Shown one piece after another: positions 37,795 to 45,961 of a stretch of DNA of 64,000 nucleotides. The stretch spans positions 1-64,000 of the forward strand of contig NZ_WTUY01000005.1 in assembly GCF_009882945.1 (NCBI RefSeq), read 5' to 3'. The DNA comes from Alcanivorax sp. DP30 (GTDB lineage: Bacteria; Pseudomonadota; Gammaproteobacteria; Pseudomonadales; Alcanivoracaceae). The notes below the pieces were generated by a model that saw only the letters and a list, made by a program, of their open reading frames with translations, made no database searches and was not told where the DNA came from. Every line of letters starts with the position of its first letter. Position 1 is the first letter of the stretch. The translations under genes and the position numbers were made by a program.

Positions 37795-39438
37795 TCACTG
37801 AGAATTGTTATCTGTTTGTTTTGCCGGAATGCCCTTCTCTGGCAGCTGGGGATGTGGCTCACAGGCTTGTCTCCCGCCGTCGTTTCTGCTGGGAGTGTGC
37901 CCGGCCAGTACACTGAACCGGTAGTGATCCATCGGTAAATGCTTGGCTCGCCACAGCATTTCCAGAGAGGTAGAGGGCCGCAGCATTGGCGCGTCACCAT
38001 GATGGTCGAAGTAATAACTGTTCGACAGCGCGCAGTTGTGGTTAAGGAACACGGTGTTTTGCTGGCGTTTCTGGATATTGCGGAAATACGCGTCATGGAC
38101 GGACTGACGTATTTCCACTTGGCTGGCTCCACGTCGGTTGGCTTCGCGAATACAGCGAGAGAGGTGGATGGCGTTCCCTTCGACCATCTTGAAGTAAGAG
38201 GTGCCGATAAGGGCATAGGGACCGAGCATGATGTAAAAGTTCGGGTAGCCCGGAATGGTCAACCCTTCATAAGCCTGGTAACGGTAGTCATGCCAGAAAT
38301 CGCCCAAATTGATGTTGTTGCTGCCGATGACGTCGAACGAGGGAATATTTCCTTTCTCGAAGGTTTTGTAACCGGTGGCGAGGATCAAGGTATCGATACG
38401 CCGTGAGCGGCCGTCCTGGGTGGTGATGCCGCGGGACGTAATACGCTTGATCGGGGTCGTGACAAGCTCAACGTTGTTTCGGGCAAAGGTTCGGAAATAG
38501 TCGTTGGAAAACGTTGGCCTTTTGCACCCGAAGCCGTATTTCGGTGTCAGTGCTTGCCACAGGTCCTGGCGGTTGGGCAGCTGTTCGCGCAGGTTGTTTA
38601 TGCCCGCCTTTTCACACATGCGAACCAGCCAAGGGGCCTGCCGGTAATATATTGCGGAAAGCACCATCAGGGTTTCGCTGACGGTGTCGGTAGCGCCGCG
38701 AAGGCTGCGTTGCAAGCCCGGTACGGTTCGGAACAATACCTTGAGCCAGCCAGGCAGAGTCTGATCCGGCTTCTTCAGCACCCAGATGGGGGTGCGCTGG
38801 TAGACGTCAAGTTGACGAGCCTGGCGGGCAATTTTCGGAATCAGTTGCACTGCAGTGGCGCCAGTGCCTATTACCGCTACTCGCTTGTCACTAAGATCAA
38901 GGTCATCTGGCCAGCGTGCAGTGTGAATGACATTGCCCTGGAACGTATCAAGCCCTTCAATATCTGGCATCTTGGGTGATATCAAACCGCCACAGGCCGA
39001 GACAATATGGCGTGCACTAAGTCGCCTGCCATCCGTAAGATCGATCAACCAGGCATGGCTGTCGAGATCAAAACGGGCGCTAGCGACTTCGACACCAAAG
39101 CGAATCAGTGGGTAGATGCCATACTTGCTTGTTACCTGTCTTGTATACTGGTAAAGCTCGTTTCCCGGCGCAAAAACGCGAGACCAATTTGCGTTTTGTT
39201 CGAAGGAAAATGAATAGGTAAACGAGGTAATGTCGACAGCGATTCCCGGATAACGGTTGTCGCGCCAGGTTCCTCCCACATCCTTGCTTCGCTCAAGGAT
39301 CAAGATATCTTTGATGCCATCGGCACGCAGCTGGATTGCCGCACCAATTCCAGAAATTCCCGCGCCGATGATAATGACTTCATGATCAGGAGTAACGCTG
39401 GGACGAGGGTTATGGATTGCAACAGCAGCCATATTCAT
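37795..39438 (-). CDS. Baeyer-Villiger-type flavin monooxygenase (unit D)
   Basis: A 547-residue class B monooxygenase distinct from the one in unit B. It has GAGISG at 25-30, GGTWRDNRYPGIAVD at 55-69, the Baeyer-Villiger fingerprint FQGNVIHTARWP at 166-177 and GTGATA at 191-196. It resembles cyclohexanone/4-hydroxyacetophenone-type enzymes more than EthA. It would convert a ketone to an ester or lactone with NADPH and O2. It is the last gene of unit D and its start overlaps the esterase stop (ATGA). The C-terminal 40 residues are polar and unlike the family. A 250-base gap without a clear terminator follows. Confidence 0.9.
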   Translation of the reverse strand: MNMAAVAIHNPRPSVTPDHEVIIIGAGISGIGAAIQLRADGIKDILILERSKDVGGTWRDNRYPGIAVDITSFTYSFSFEQNANWSRVFAPGNELYQYTRQVTSKYGIYPLIRFGVEVASARFDLDSHAWLIDLTDGRRLSARHIVSACGGLISPKMPDIEGLDTFQGNVIHTARWPDDLDLSDKRVAVIGTGATAVQLIPKIARQARQLDVYQRTPIWVLKKPDQTLPGWLKVLFRTVPGLQRSLRGATDTVSETLMVLSAIYYRQAPWLVRMCEKAGINNLREQLPNRQDLWQALTPKYGFGCKRPTFSNDYFRTFARNNVELVTTPIKRITSRGITTQDGRSRRIDTLILATGYKTFEKGNIPSFDVIGSNNINLGDFWHDYRYQAYEGLTIPGYPNFYIMLGPYALIGTSYFKMVEGNAIHLSRCIREANRRGASQVEIRQSVHDAYFRNIQKRQQNTVFLNHNCALSNSYYFDHHGDAPMLRPSTSLEMLWRAKHLPMDHYRFSVLAGHTPSRNDGGRQACEPHPQLPEKGIPAKQTDNNSQ

Positions 39439-40394
39439 GATGCAACCTCGACTATGGCGCTATCGCTAGCATTGACCGTTTGGGATGGGGCTTTGCCAAC
39501 GTTATTGCTGGTCAGATACTTTCCCAGAATTCGGACGATGGTAGGGAAGTCCTGCTTTGCCTCTGGTAGCAAAAAGGTGAATACGGGCCACACGTGCGGC
39601 ATATCATCGCGCTCCAGAACCTGCACGGGCACCCCCGCATCTCGCGCGCATTGTGCTGCTGCATGGGTATCGTCGCGCAGACACTCTTCGCTACTGACAG
39701 TGAAAAGTAGAGGGGGCAAGCCGGTGAAATCCGCGGTGATTGGTGAGGCATACGGGTGAGCGGGGTCCGCGCCGGCCAGATAGATATCCGTTGCCACCTC
39801 AATCATGCCATGGGAAAGCATGGTATCGCTGTCGCTATTCGCCTGTCTGGACATCAGGGTGCCTCGCGCATCCGATGCCGGCGAAATGGCGAGGGCGCAA
39901 GCCGGCATTTTCAGCAGCTGATCACGGGCACGCAGCAATGTGACTAACGTCAGGTTGCCTCCCGCAGAGTCTCCTGCAATGACCACAGGGCGAGGGTCTG
40001 CGATCAGTTCACGATATACATTAAAGGCGTCATCCGTTGCTGCCGGGAAGGGGTGCTCAGGGGCTAGTCGGTAATCCGGAAGAAAGACCCGCGCATTCAG
40101 GGCGTGAGCCAAACGGCCACAAAAGTGGTGATAGGTATCAAGCCGCCCGCCGATGAAGGCGCCACCATGCAGGTAGAGTATGGTGATTTGTGGGTCTGCG
40201 GTGCCTAGCCAGTGGCCAGCTATTCCTGCAACCTTGCCTCGCTTGAGTCGCACTCCGCGTGGCAGCAGAGAGGGGGCCAAAGGCGCGTTCATCACCCTGC
40301 GAAGATGTCTTACCAGTTTGTCCGGGTCGCGTATATCACGCTTCATGCCGGCGCGAAAAAGTAGCTTCAAAATTGTTGTAGGAATGGAGGCCAT
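39435..40394 (-). CDS. Esterase of the HSL (hormone-sensitive lipase) type
   Basis: A 319-residue alpha/beta-hydrolase-3 family member with HGGAF (76-80) for the oxyanion hole and GDSAGG (141-146) with nucleophile Ser143. The Asp lies in the ECLRDD segment and the His in DMPHVWP. It would hydrolyse the ester or lactone formed by the co-transcribed monooxygenase. AAGGA precedes the ATG. It is unrelated at family level to the hydrolase of unit B, though it fills the same slot. The C-terminal 25 residues appear to be an extension. Confidence 0.9.
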   Translation of the reverse strand: MASIPTTILKLLFRAGMKRDIRDPDKLVRHLRRVMNAPLAPSLLPRGVRLKRGKVAGIAGHWLGTADPQITILYLHGGAFIGGRLDTYHHFCGRLAHALNARVFLPDYRLAPEHPFPAATDDAFNVYRELIADPRPVVIAGDSAGGNLTLVTLLRARDQLLKMPACALAISPASDARGTLMSRQANSDSDTMLSHGMIEVATDIYLAGADPAHPYASPITADFTGLPPLLFTVSSEECLRDDTHAAAQCARDAGVPVQVLERDDMPHVWPVFTFLLPEAKQDFPTIVRILGKYLTSNNVGKAPSQTVNASDSAIVEVAS

Positions 40395-40432
40395 ATTGAA
40401 TTCCTTGCGTGTTCCGTTTCCTCAAATGCGGT

Positions 40433-41260
40433 TTAATCAGCCAGCATTCTGTAAGCTTCGCCAATCGCGCGGGCGTATAGTCGTGGCGTCAGGCGTTTCA
40501 ACCGCCAGGCAAGCCGGCCGTCAATTTGTGGTAGCATGTAAAGCTCACCTCGATCAAGGGCACTGAGGGTCTGTCGGGCCACCTGGTCGGCGTTGGTGAG
40601 GGCATAGCGGGTCATCGCTGAACGGGCAAAGTCACGGCGACGTTCAGGCAGGCGCCCATTCTCGACGATATTGGTCGGGACCACGGTTGGGCACAGGGCC
40701 GTGATTTTTACGCCGGTTCCGGTCAGTTCAGAAGACAGCGTTTCGGACAGGGCCAGTACCCCTGCCTTGGTGACGTTGTAGGCGGCCATTTCCGGGGCGG
40801 ACCCGAATGCGGCAGCAGAGGCCACATTGATGATGCCTCCATAGCCCAGATCGCGAAGCTGAGGGGCAAAATAATGGCAGCCGTGAATAACTCCCCATAG
40901 ATTGACGTTCATGCACCAGTGCCAATCTTCAAGTGACACCTCGCCGATTGGGCCACCGAGGCCGACGCCGGCGTTGTTGATTACCAGGGTTACCGGCCTG
41001 CCGAGCAAAGGCTCGGCATTTTCCGCCAGGTATGCCATCTGTTTTTCATCGCCGACATCACACCCCAGGGCTACCGCGTGAGTACCGAGTGCTCGCAGGC
41101 TGATCGCCACCTGTTCGGCGCGCTCTTCATTGATATCGACACACAGTACCGAACCGCCTCGACGGGCAACTTCGTAAGCAAAGCTACGACCGATGCCGCT
41201 ACCCGCCCCGGTGATGACAGCTGCCGCCTGAGTTGACGGGTGCAAGGGTTTCTTTTTCAT
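40433..41260 (-). CDS. Short-chain dehydrogenase/reductase (unit D)
   Basis: A 275-residue SDR with TGAGSGIG (17-24), NNAG (95-98), Ser148 region and Tyr161-x-x-x-Lys165. Asp42 after the second strand (LCVDIN) suggests NAD+ preference. The frame is open from 41272, but the ATG at 41260 overlaps the PF10118 stop (ATGA) and has GGGGGCAGG just upstream. Expected role: oxidation of an alcohol to a ketone before the monooxygenase step. It shares the VGLGG/VGLGE loop after NNAG with the SDR of unit B, so the two may use similar substrates. Confidence 0.88.
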   Translation of the reverse strand: MKKKPLHPSTQAAAVITGAGSGIGRSFAYEVARRGGSVLCVDINEERAEQVAISLRALGTHAVALGCDVGDEKQMAYLAENAEPLLGRPVTLVINNAGVGLGGPIGEVSLEDWHWCMNVNLWGVIHGCHYFAPQLRDLGYGGIINVASAAAFGSAPEMAAYNVTKAGVLALSETLSSELTGTGVKITALCPTVVPTNIVENGRLPERRRDFARSAMTRYALTNADQVARQTLSALDRGELYMLPQIDGRLAWRLKRLTPRLYARAIGEAYRMLAD

Positions 41261-42201
41261 GCCTGCCCCCATGCGGGTTCAGGTTGTGGCGTTTCGAATG
41301 TACCGTGTACATTGTTGGCTCGGTGGTCTCTGAGCGCTTGATAGGCCTTATGAGGGTCGCCAGTTCTTTCGTAGGCGCGTTTCCAGATCCGGATTACATC
41401 ACGGTTATCGTCATCCCACGGGTGGAAAGTGGGGGAGAAATAGGGGGGCACGCCAGCGAGTACCTTGGAAAGAATGCCGGGACGCCAGAACAGGACTTTG
41501 GTCATTTTGGCGGCGGACCACAAATTCAGAATTTGACGATCCTTGTAGAGCAGATAGGTCTGGTTGCCGATCATAATGGGGAAGCCCAGGGCAATGGCCA
41601 GTAGCATGCCACTGATACGTAGTCGGTAACTGCGGTAGCCACCACCACTGGCATCGACGAAGACGTCATAACTGACGCTCTTGTGCTCGGTTTCTTCGAC
41701 AAAGTGCCAGTAGAGCATGGCACGCAAATCCGGGTGGGTTTCGTCAAACAGCTCCGGGTGCTCAAGCAGTACCGAGGAAATAATGGCCGTGAAATGTTCA
41801 AACGCCGCTGCGATGGAGCTCTGCATATCGTCACTGAGGCGGTGTTGGAGTTGCTTACGGATCAGCTTGAACACGCCTTCAACCTTGTCGATGGGAACCC
41901 CGTGTTGCACGCCGATGGCGTTCATTTCATCGTGCTCACGAGCATGAATGCGCTCCTGACGAATGAATTCTTTAGCTGCGTTCAGCACTTCTGGATCGTC
42001 AAGCTTGCCAAGCTGCCGTCTTGCAGAATTCATCACCCAGCGTTCACCGTCGGGGACGGCGGCGAGAATGGCATTCATCCAGTGAGTGGACCACGGGTCG
42101 TTGCGAAACCAGTGGCGAGCCACGTTTTCGATGTTCATGGGAAAGTGAATGTCACGGGTTACAACCTCGTCGTAACCAATCTTGCGGTTTGCCAGAGCCA
42201 T
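41257..42201 (-). CDS. PF10118 protein, possible diiron enzyme, copy 3
   Basis: A 314-residue PF10118 protein. Proposed ligands are Glu53 (GER), Glu83-x-x-His86 (QERIH), Glu135 (FEHFTA) and Glu170-x-x-His173 (VEETEHKSVSYD), at almost the same spacing as copies 1 and 2. A hydrophobic stretch lies at about residues 190-210. The frame is open from 42252, but GGGAGC before the ATG at 42201, and the operator at 42239-42258 inside the longer frame, support the shorter start. It is the first gene of unit D and is coupled to the SDR gene. Confidence 0.75.
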   Translation of the reverse strand: MALANRKIGYDEVVTRDIHFPMNIENVARHWFRNDPWSTHWMNAILAAVPDGERWVMNSARRQLGKLDDPEVLNAAKEFIRQERIHAREHDEMNAIGVQHGVPIDKVEGVFKLIRKQLQHRLSDDMQSSIAAAFEHFTAIISSVLLEHPELFDETHPDLRAMLYWHFVEETEHKSVSYDVFVDASGGGYRSYRLRISGMLLAIALGFPIMIGNQTYLLYKDRQILNLWSAAKMTKVLFWRPGILSKVLAGVPPYFSPTFHPWDDDNRDVIRIWKRAYERTGDPHKAYQALRDHRANNVHGTFETPQPEPAWGQA

Positions 42202-42238
42202 TGGATCGCTCCCAAGTAAAGTGCATTCATTGGACTTT

Positions 42239-42258
42239 ATTTGTATAACCAACCAAAT
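42239..42258. promoter_or_regulatory. Shared operator, copy 4 (unit D and TetR)
   Basis: ATTTGTATAACCAACCAAAT; on the minus strand ATTTGGTTGGTTATACAAAT, 16 of 20 positions equal to copy 2. It lies between the PF10118 gene at 42201 (minus) and the TetR gene at 42383 (plus), so one bound protein could control both. Confidence 0.65.
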
Positions 42259-42382
42259 TCAAGATTATAAGGTAGACAGCGTGTTTTTATCTGTATAGAT
42301 CGAATAGTGCCATCGGCCAGGAAGGCTGGGCCGACTTTAAAAGGAATGCTAGAATCAAAGGCTTATAGTATGGGAGTGGCTT

Positions 42383-42988
42383 GTGGGAAGAAAGAAAAAT
42401 CAGGTAACACCGGTAGCGCAAGCGGATCGAGAGTTTGTGCTCGGTGCTGCGGCACGTCTATTTCGTCAAAAGGGGTTCGATAAAACCACCGTTAAAGAAA
42501 TTGCCGAAGCTTGTGACATGTTGCCTGGCAGCCTGCATTACCGTTATCCCTCCAAGGAAAGCATCCTGGTAGACCTGATGCGTCTTGCGCTTGAGCAAGC
42601 CTCCACAGCTTTGTCTGAGGCTATTCGGGGGGAGAGTGAACCACTAGAGCAGTTGCGTCAGGGCATTAATGCTCACCTTGAGTTACTGGTCGGCGGTTCG
42701 GATATGGTCTATGTGCTCCTTTTTGAATGGCGCTCCTTGCAGGGCCAGTCACGCAAGGAAATGATTGATCTACGAGACAGATACGAACTTCTTTGGTCTG
42801 CTATGATCCAATCCTTGTCCTCTCAAAACCTGATTCGTGCGGATGTAGATCGTGATCTTTTGCGCCTTATCGGCTTGGGAGCGTTAAATTGGGTCGCAAC
42901 ATGGTTTAACGAGGGCGGGCGGTATACCGTAAAAGATATCGGTGACTTTGTGTGGGTGGTAATTAAAGACGGTGTGCTCAAGCGCTAG
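42383..42988 (+). CDS. TetR-family regulator, candidate controller of units A-D
   Basis: A 201-residue TetR protein. The helix-turn-helix is TTVKEIAEACDMLPGSLHYRYPSKESI; the C-terminal domain, with SRKEMIDLRDRYELLW, resembles KstR2-like regulators that sense acyl-CoA thioesters of ring-derived acids. That likeness is from memory and moderate. The start is GTG at 42383 with GGGAG upstream. It is divergent from unit D, with operator copy 4 between them. The four operator copies upstream of catabolic units make it the best candidate to bind them. Confidence 0.85.
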   Translation: MGRKKNQVTPVAQADREFVLGAAARLFRQKGFDKTTVKEIAEACDMLPGSLHYRYPSKESILVDLMRLALEQASTALSEAIRGESEPLEQLRQGINAHLELLVGGSDMVYVLLFEWRSLQGQSRKEMIDLRDRYELLWSAMIQSLSSQNLIRADVDRDLLRLIGLGALNWVATWFNEGGRYTVKDIGDFVWVVIKDGVLKR

Positions 42989-43044
42989 ACGATCTATTGA
43001 ATGAGAAGTCATGACCAGCGCTGATTGCTGACTGTCAGCACGGC

Positions 43045-44091
43045 TTATGTGCCCGTCCTTTGTCTGTACTGATCAGGAGTCTGACCAAACCAGCGTTTAA
43101 ACGCCCGTCTGAAGCTGGCAGTGTCATGATAATTCAACAGTGTAGCGGTTGCTTCGACCGAGAGCTGACTCTCGCATAAATAGCTTGCTGCTTGCCTGGA
43201 TAGCACTTCATCGCGAATCTTTCTGAAGCTGCTGTTTTCTTTCTTGAGCTTCCGTGCAAGGGTGCGTTTGCTCATGAAGAGGGAGGCGGCGGCTTCATCT
43301 TCACTCAGTGTCCCGGGTGGTCGGGAAAGCATCATTTTCTGTAGCCGAGTCCGATAGTCCGGTTCAGGGTTCTGAAGGCGCGCAAGCATGGATTCGCACT
43401 GCTGAAAGGCCAGATGATAGCTTTCATGATTGGCTGATGCGTTCGGCTTTCGACATAACTCCATTGCTAATTTTAGTTTGAAGTGATTGCAGTCGAAGTA
43501 AACTTTGCCTGGTAAATACTCCCGGTACATGTCCTGGTAGACGGGGGCTGGATGGGGGAAATGAACCTCTGATTCATACAATGGGCGACCTACGATGAAC
43601 TCGCCAATTTCAAAAAAAGCCTTGATCACAGTATCTGCCAAGCAGCGCTCCACGTCGTTGTCCATCGCTACCTGAAAGCTCACAACACATTCCAGATAAT
43701 CCTCAGTGTTTTGCAGGTTCACCTGAATAAAGCTTGCTCGCGTAGGCAGGAAAGTGTGAACGGCTTGCAGCGCGGTATAAAGGTCGGGGCTGCTGTTAGC
43801 AACAAAGCCCATCACCCCATGGGTTGCCGGGGTGAGGCGCCTGCCCAACCGCAAGCCGAACTCTGGTTTACCGGATAGATCCAAAGCATTACGCAAGATC
43901 TGCATCTGTTGGGTTGCGGTGAGTCGACTCTCATCTTTGAGTAATTGCGTAACATCCACATCTGTTTTGCGCAGGAGTCGGGGCAGCTCTCGTGCACTCA
44001 GACCAAGTTCACGGGCGATAAGGCGTGAGTAGTTCGATGGGATATCAGCATCCACGCTTTGCAAGCTATCACTCTGCGTAGTTATTGCCAT
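43045..44091 (-). CDS. AraC-family activator of the CYP153 operon
   Basis: A 348-residue AraC/XylS regulator. The N-terminal 200 residues form the Arabinose_bd-like domain of the OruR/ArgR type (LRLGRRLTPATHGVMGF), and the C-terminal 100 residues hold two helix-turn-helix motifs (LSEDEAAASLFMSKRTLARKL and LSVEATATLLNYHDTASFRRAFKRWFG). It is divergent from the ferredoxin-P450 operon, whose promoter carries direct repeats 21 bp apart. This matches the regulator/P450 arrangement known from Alcanivorax. GGAGAGG precedes the ATG. The inducer is presumably an alkane or its oxidation product. Confidence 0.9.
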   Translation of the reverse strand: MAITTQSDSLQSVDADIPSNYSRLIARELGLSARELPRLLRKTDVDVTQLLKDESRLTATQQMQILRNALDLSGKPEFGLRLGRRLTPATHGVMGFVANSSPDLYTALQAVHTFLPTRASFIQVNLQNTEDYLECVVSFQVAMDNDVERCLADTVIKAFFEIGEFIVGRPLYESEVHFPHPAPVYQDMYREYLPGKVYFDCNHFKLKLAMELCRKPNASANHESYHLAFQQCESMLARLQNPEPDYRTRLQKMMLSRPPGTLSEDEAAASLFMSKRTLARKLKKENSSFRKIRDEVLSRQAASYLCESQLSVEATATLLNYHDTASFRRAFKRWFGQTPDQYRQRTGT

Positions 44092-44123
44092 TAGCCTCTC
44101 CTCGGAAAGTCATTACTGTCTTT

Positions 44124-44160
44124 AAATGTCCCCGTCCTGTCAAGAAATGTCCTCGCTGGC
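44124..44160 (+). promoter_or_regulatory. Direct repeats at the CYP153 promoter, candidate AraC sites
   Basis: AAATGTCCCCGTCCTG (44124-44139) and AAATGTCCTCGCTGGC (44145-44160) share AAATGTCC-CG and start 21 bp apart, two helical turns. A TATATA box at 44168-44173 lies just beyond, so the second repeat would overlap the -35 region, as at AraC/XylS-activated promoters. Confidence 0.55.
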
Positions 44161-44213
44161 ATGCCGCTATATAGCCAATCTTCAGGTTAGACATAAATAC
44201 TAGGAGACGCGCT

Positions 44214-44534
44214 GTGGGAAAAATTATCTTTATTGAACATGACGATACCGAGCATGTGACGGAATTCAGGGCGGGTTCTACGCTTATGCAAGTTGCGGTT
44301 GATAACGCCGTGCCAGGTATCGATGGTGATTGTGGCGGCGAGTGCGCCTGTGGTACCTGCCACATGATTGTTGCCGATGAGTGGTTCGGCAATACCGGAA
44401 CGGTTGGTGACGCGGAAGAACAGATGCTGTCCATGACCCCGGAGCGGGCGAGAACCTCGCGTCTGGGCTGCCAGGTAGAAATTACTGAGGCGATGGACGG
44501 TATGACCGTGCATTTGCCTGAATTCCAGATGTAA
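44214..44534 (+). CDS. [2Fe-2S] ferredoxin (adrenodoxin/putidaredoxin type)
   Basis: A 106-residue ferredoxin with cluster ligands Cys40, Cys46, Cys49 (C-x5-C-x2-C) and Cys86. It passes electrons from the reductase encoded at 47714 to the P450. The start is GTG at 44214 with TAGGAG upstream. It is the first gene of the operon, 14 bases before the P450 gene. Confidence 0.93.
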   Translation: MGKIIFIEHDDTEHVTEFRAGSTLMQVAVDNAVPGIDGDCGGECACGTCHMIVADEWFGNTGTVGDAEEQMLSMTPERARTSRLGCQVEITEAMDGMTVHLPEFQM

Positions 44535-44548
44535 GCAGGGAGAAAGCT

Positions 44549-45961
44549 ATGTCAACAAAAACAAGCTCAAGCAACAGTTTGCAGACCAAGGTTTTCAACG
44601 TTTCGTCGAAAGTGGTGCCAATGCATTTTCAGATTAAAACCATGAAAATGTTGATGAAGGCAAAGAGAAAGGCCGTGGGTTCTCGCTCCACACAAATGGA
44701 GTTTGTCGAAACTCCCCTGCCTGATGTTAGCACCTTGGCACTGGAAGATATCGACACCAGCAACCCTTTTCTGTATCGACAAGATCAGTGGCGCGCCTAT
44801 TTTAAGCGGTTACGAGATGAAGCTCCGGTACATTACCAGAAGAACAGTCCATTCGGGCCTTTCTGGTCAATAACGCGCTATGAAGATATTTTGTTCGTCG
44901 ACAAGAGCCATGAACTGTTTTCCTCTGAGCCGCAAATTATTCTGGGTGATCCACCGGACGGACTATCGGTGGAAATGTTTATCGCCATGGATCCGCCCAA
45001 ACATGATGTACAGCGCCGAGCGGTGCAGGGCGTCGTTGCTCCGAAAAACCTTAAAGAAATGGAAGGGCTGATTCGTTCTCGTGCGGCGGAAGTGCTAGAC
45101 AGCTTGCCTCTGGATAAACCTTTCGATTGGGTGCCGGCGGTGTCCAAAGAACTGACTGGCCGTATGCTCGCTACGTTGCTGGATTTCCCTTATGAGGATC
45201 GTCACAAACTCGTTGAATGGTCTGATCGTTTGTCTGGCGCGGCATCCGCCACGGGTGGAGAATTTACCGACGAAGATGTCATGTTTGATGACGCGGCAGA
45301 TATGGCGAGGGCGTTCTCCAGGCTGTGGCGAGACAAGGAGGCGCGACGTGCTTCCGGCGAAGAACCCGGTTTCGATTTGATCAGTATGCTGCAGAGCAAC
45401 GACGATACAAAAGACCTGATCAATCGGCCGATGGAGTTTATCGGGAATCTGGCGCTGCTTATTGTTGGTGGAAATGATACCACTCGCAACTCGATGAGTG
45501 GTGGCGTGCTGGCTTTGAATCAGTTTCCCGAGGAATTTAGAAAACTGAAGGCAAAACCGGAGTTGATTCCGAATATGGTTTCGGAAATCATCCGTTGGCA
45601 AACCCCGTTGGCGAATATGCGCAGGGTTGCTACCCAGGATGTTGAGCTTCGTGGTCAGACCATCAAGAAAGGGGACCGGGTGTTAATGTGGTATGCCTCG
45701 GGAAACCGGGACGAACGCAAGTTCGAAAACCCTGATCAACTTATTATTGATCGCAAGGACGCGCGAAACCATATCTCTTTTGGTTACGGCATTCACCGTT
45801 GCATGGGTAACCGCTTGGCCGAGCTGCAACTTCGCATTCTGTGGGAAGAGTTACTGAAACGCTTCGAGAATATTGAAGTTGTTGGCGAGCCCGAGCGTGT
45901 GCAGTCTAACTTCGTGCGGGGCTATTCCAAATTGATGGTCAAGCTGACGGCAAAAAGTTAA
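44549..45961 (+). CDS. Cytochrome P450 of the CYP153 family, alkane terminal hydroxylase
   Basis: A 470-residue P450. The I-helix GGNDTT (307-312), the ExxR pair Glu346/Arg349 and the haem loop FGYGIHRCMG with Cys418 are present. The LIVGGNDTTRNSMSGG and GYGIHRCMGNRLAELQ segments are typical of CYP153A enzymes, which hydroxylate medium-chain alkanes or cycloalkanes at the terminal carbon. The long N-terminal extension of about 60 residues is also seen in that family. GGGAG lies upstream. Its TAA overlaps the next ATG (TAATG). Confidence 0.93.
   Translation: MSTKTSSSNSLQTKVFNVSSKVVPMHFQIKTMKMLMKAKRKAVGSRSTQMEFVETPLPDVSTLALEDIDTSNPFLYRQDQWRAYFKRLRDEAPVHYQKNSPFGPFWSITRYEDILFVDKSHELFSSEPQIILGDPPDGLSVEMFIAMDPPKHDVQRRAVQGVVAPKNLKEMEGLIRSRAAEVLDSLPLDKPFDWVPAVSKELTGRMLATLLDFPYEDRHKLVEWSDRLSGAASATGGEFTDEDVMFDDAADMARAFSRLWRDKEARRASGEEPGFDLISMLQSNDDTKDLINRPMEFIGNLALLIVGGNDTTRNSMSGGVLALNQFPEEFRKLKAKPELIPNMVSEIIRWQTPLANMRRVATQDVELRGQTIKKGDRVLMWYASGNRDERKFENPDQLIIDRKDARNHISFGYGIHRCMGNRLAELQLRILWEELLKRFENIEVVGEPERVQSNFVRGYSKLMVKLTAKS

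Noticed and set aside
37641-38216. 191-codon minus-strand frame overlapping the end of the unit D monooxygenase
   Set aside because: It is an out-of-frame shadow of the monooxygenase C-terminus.
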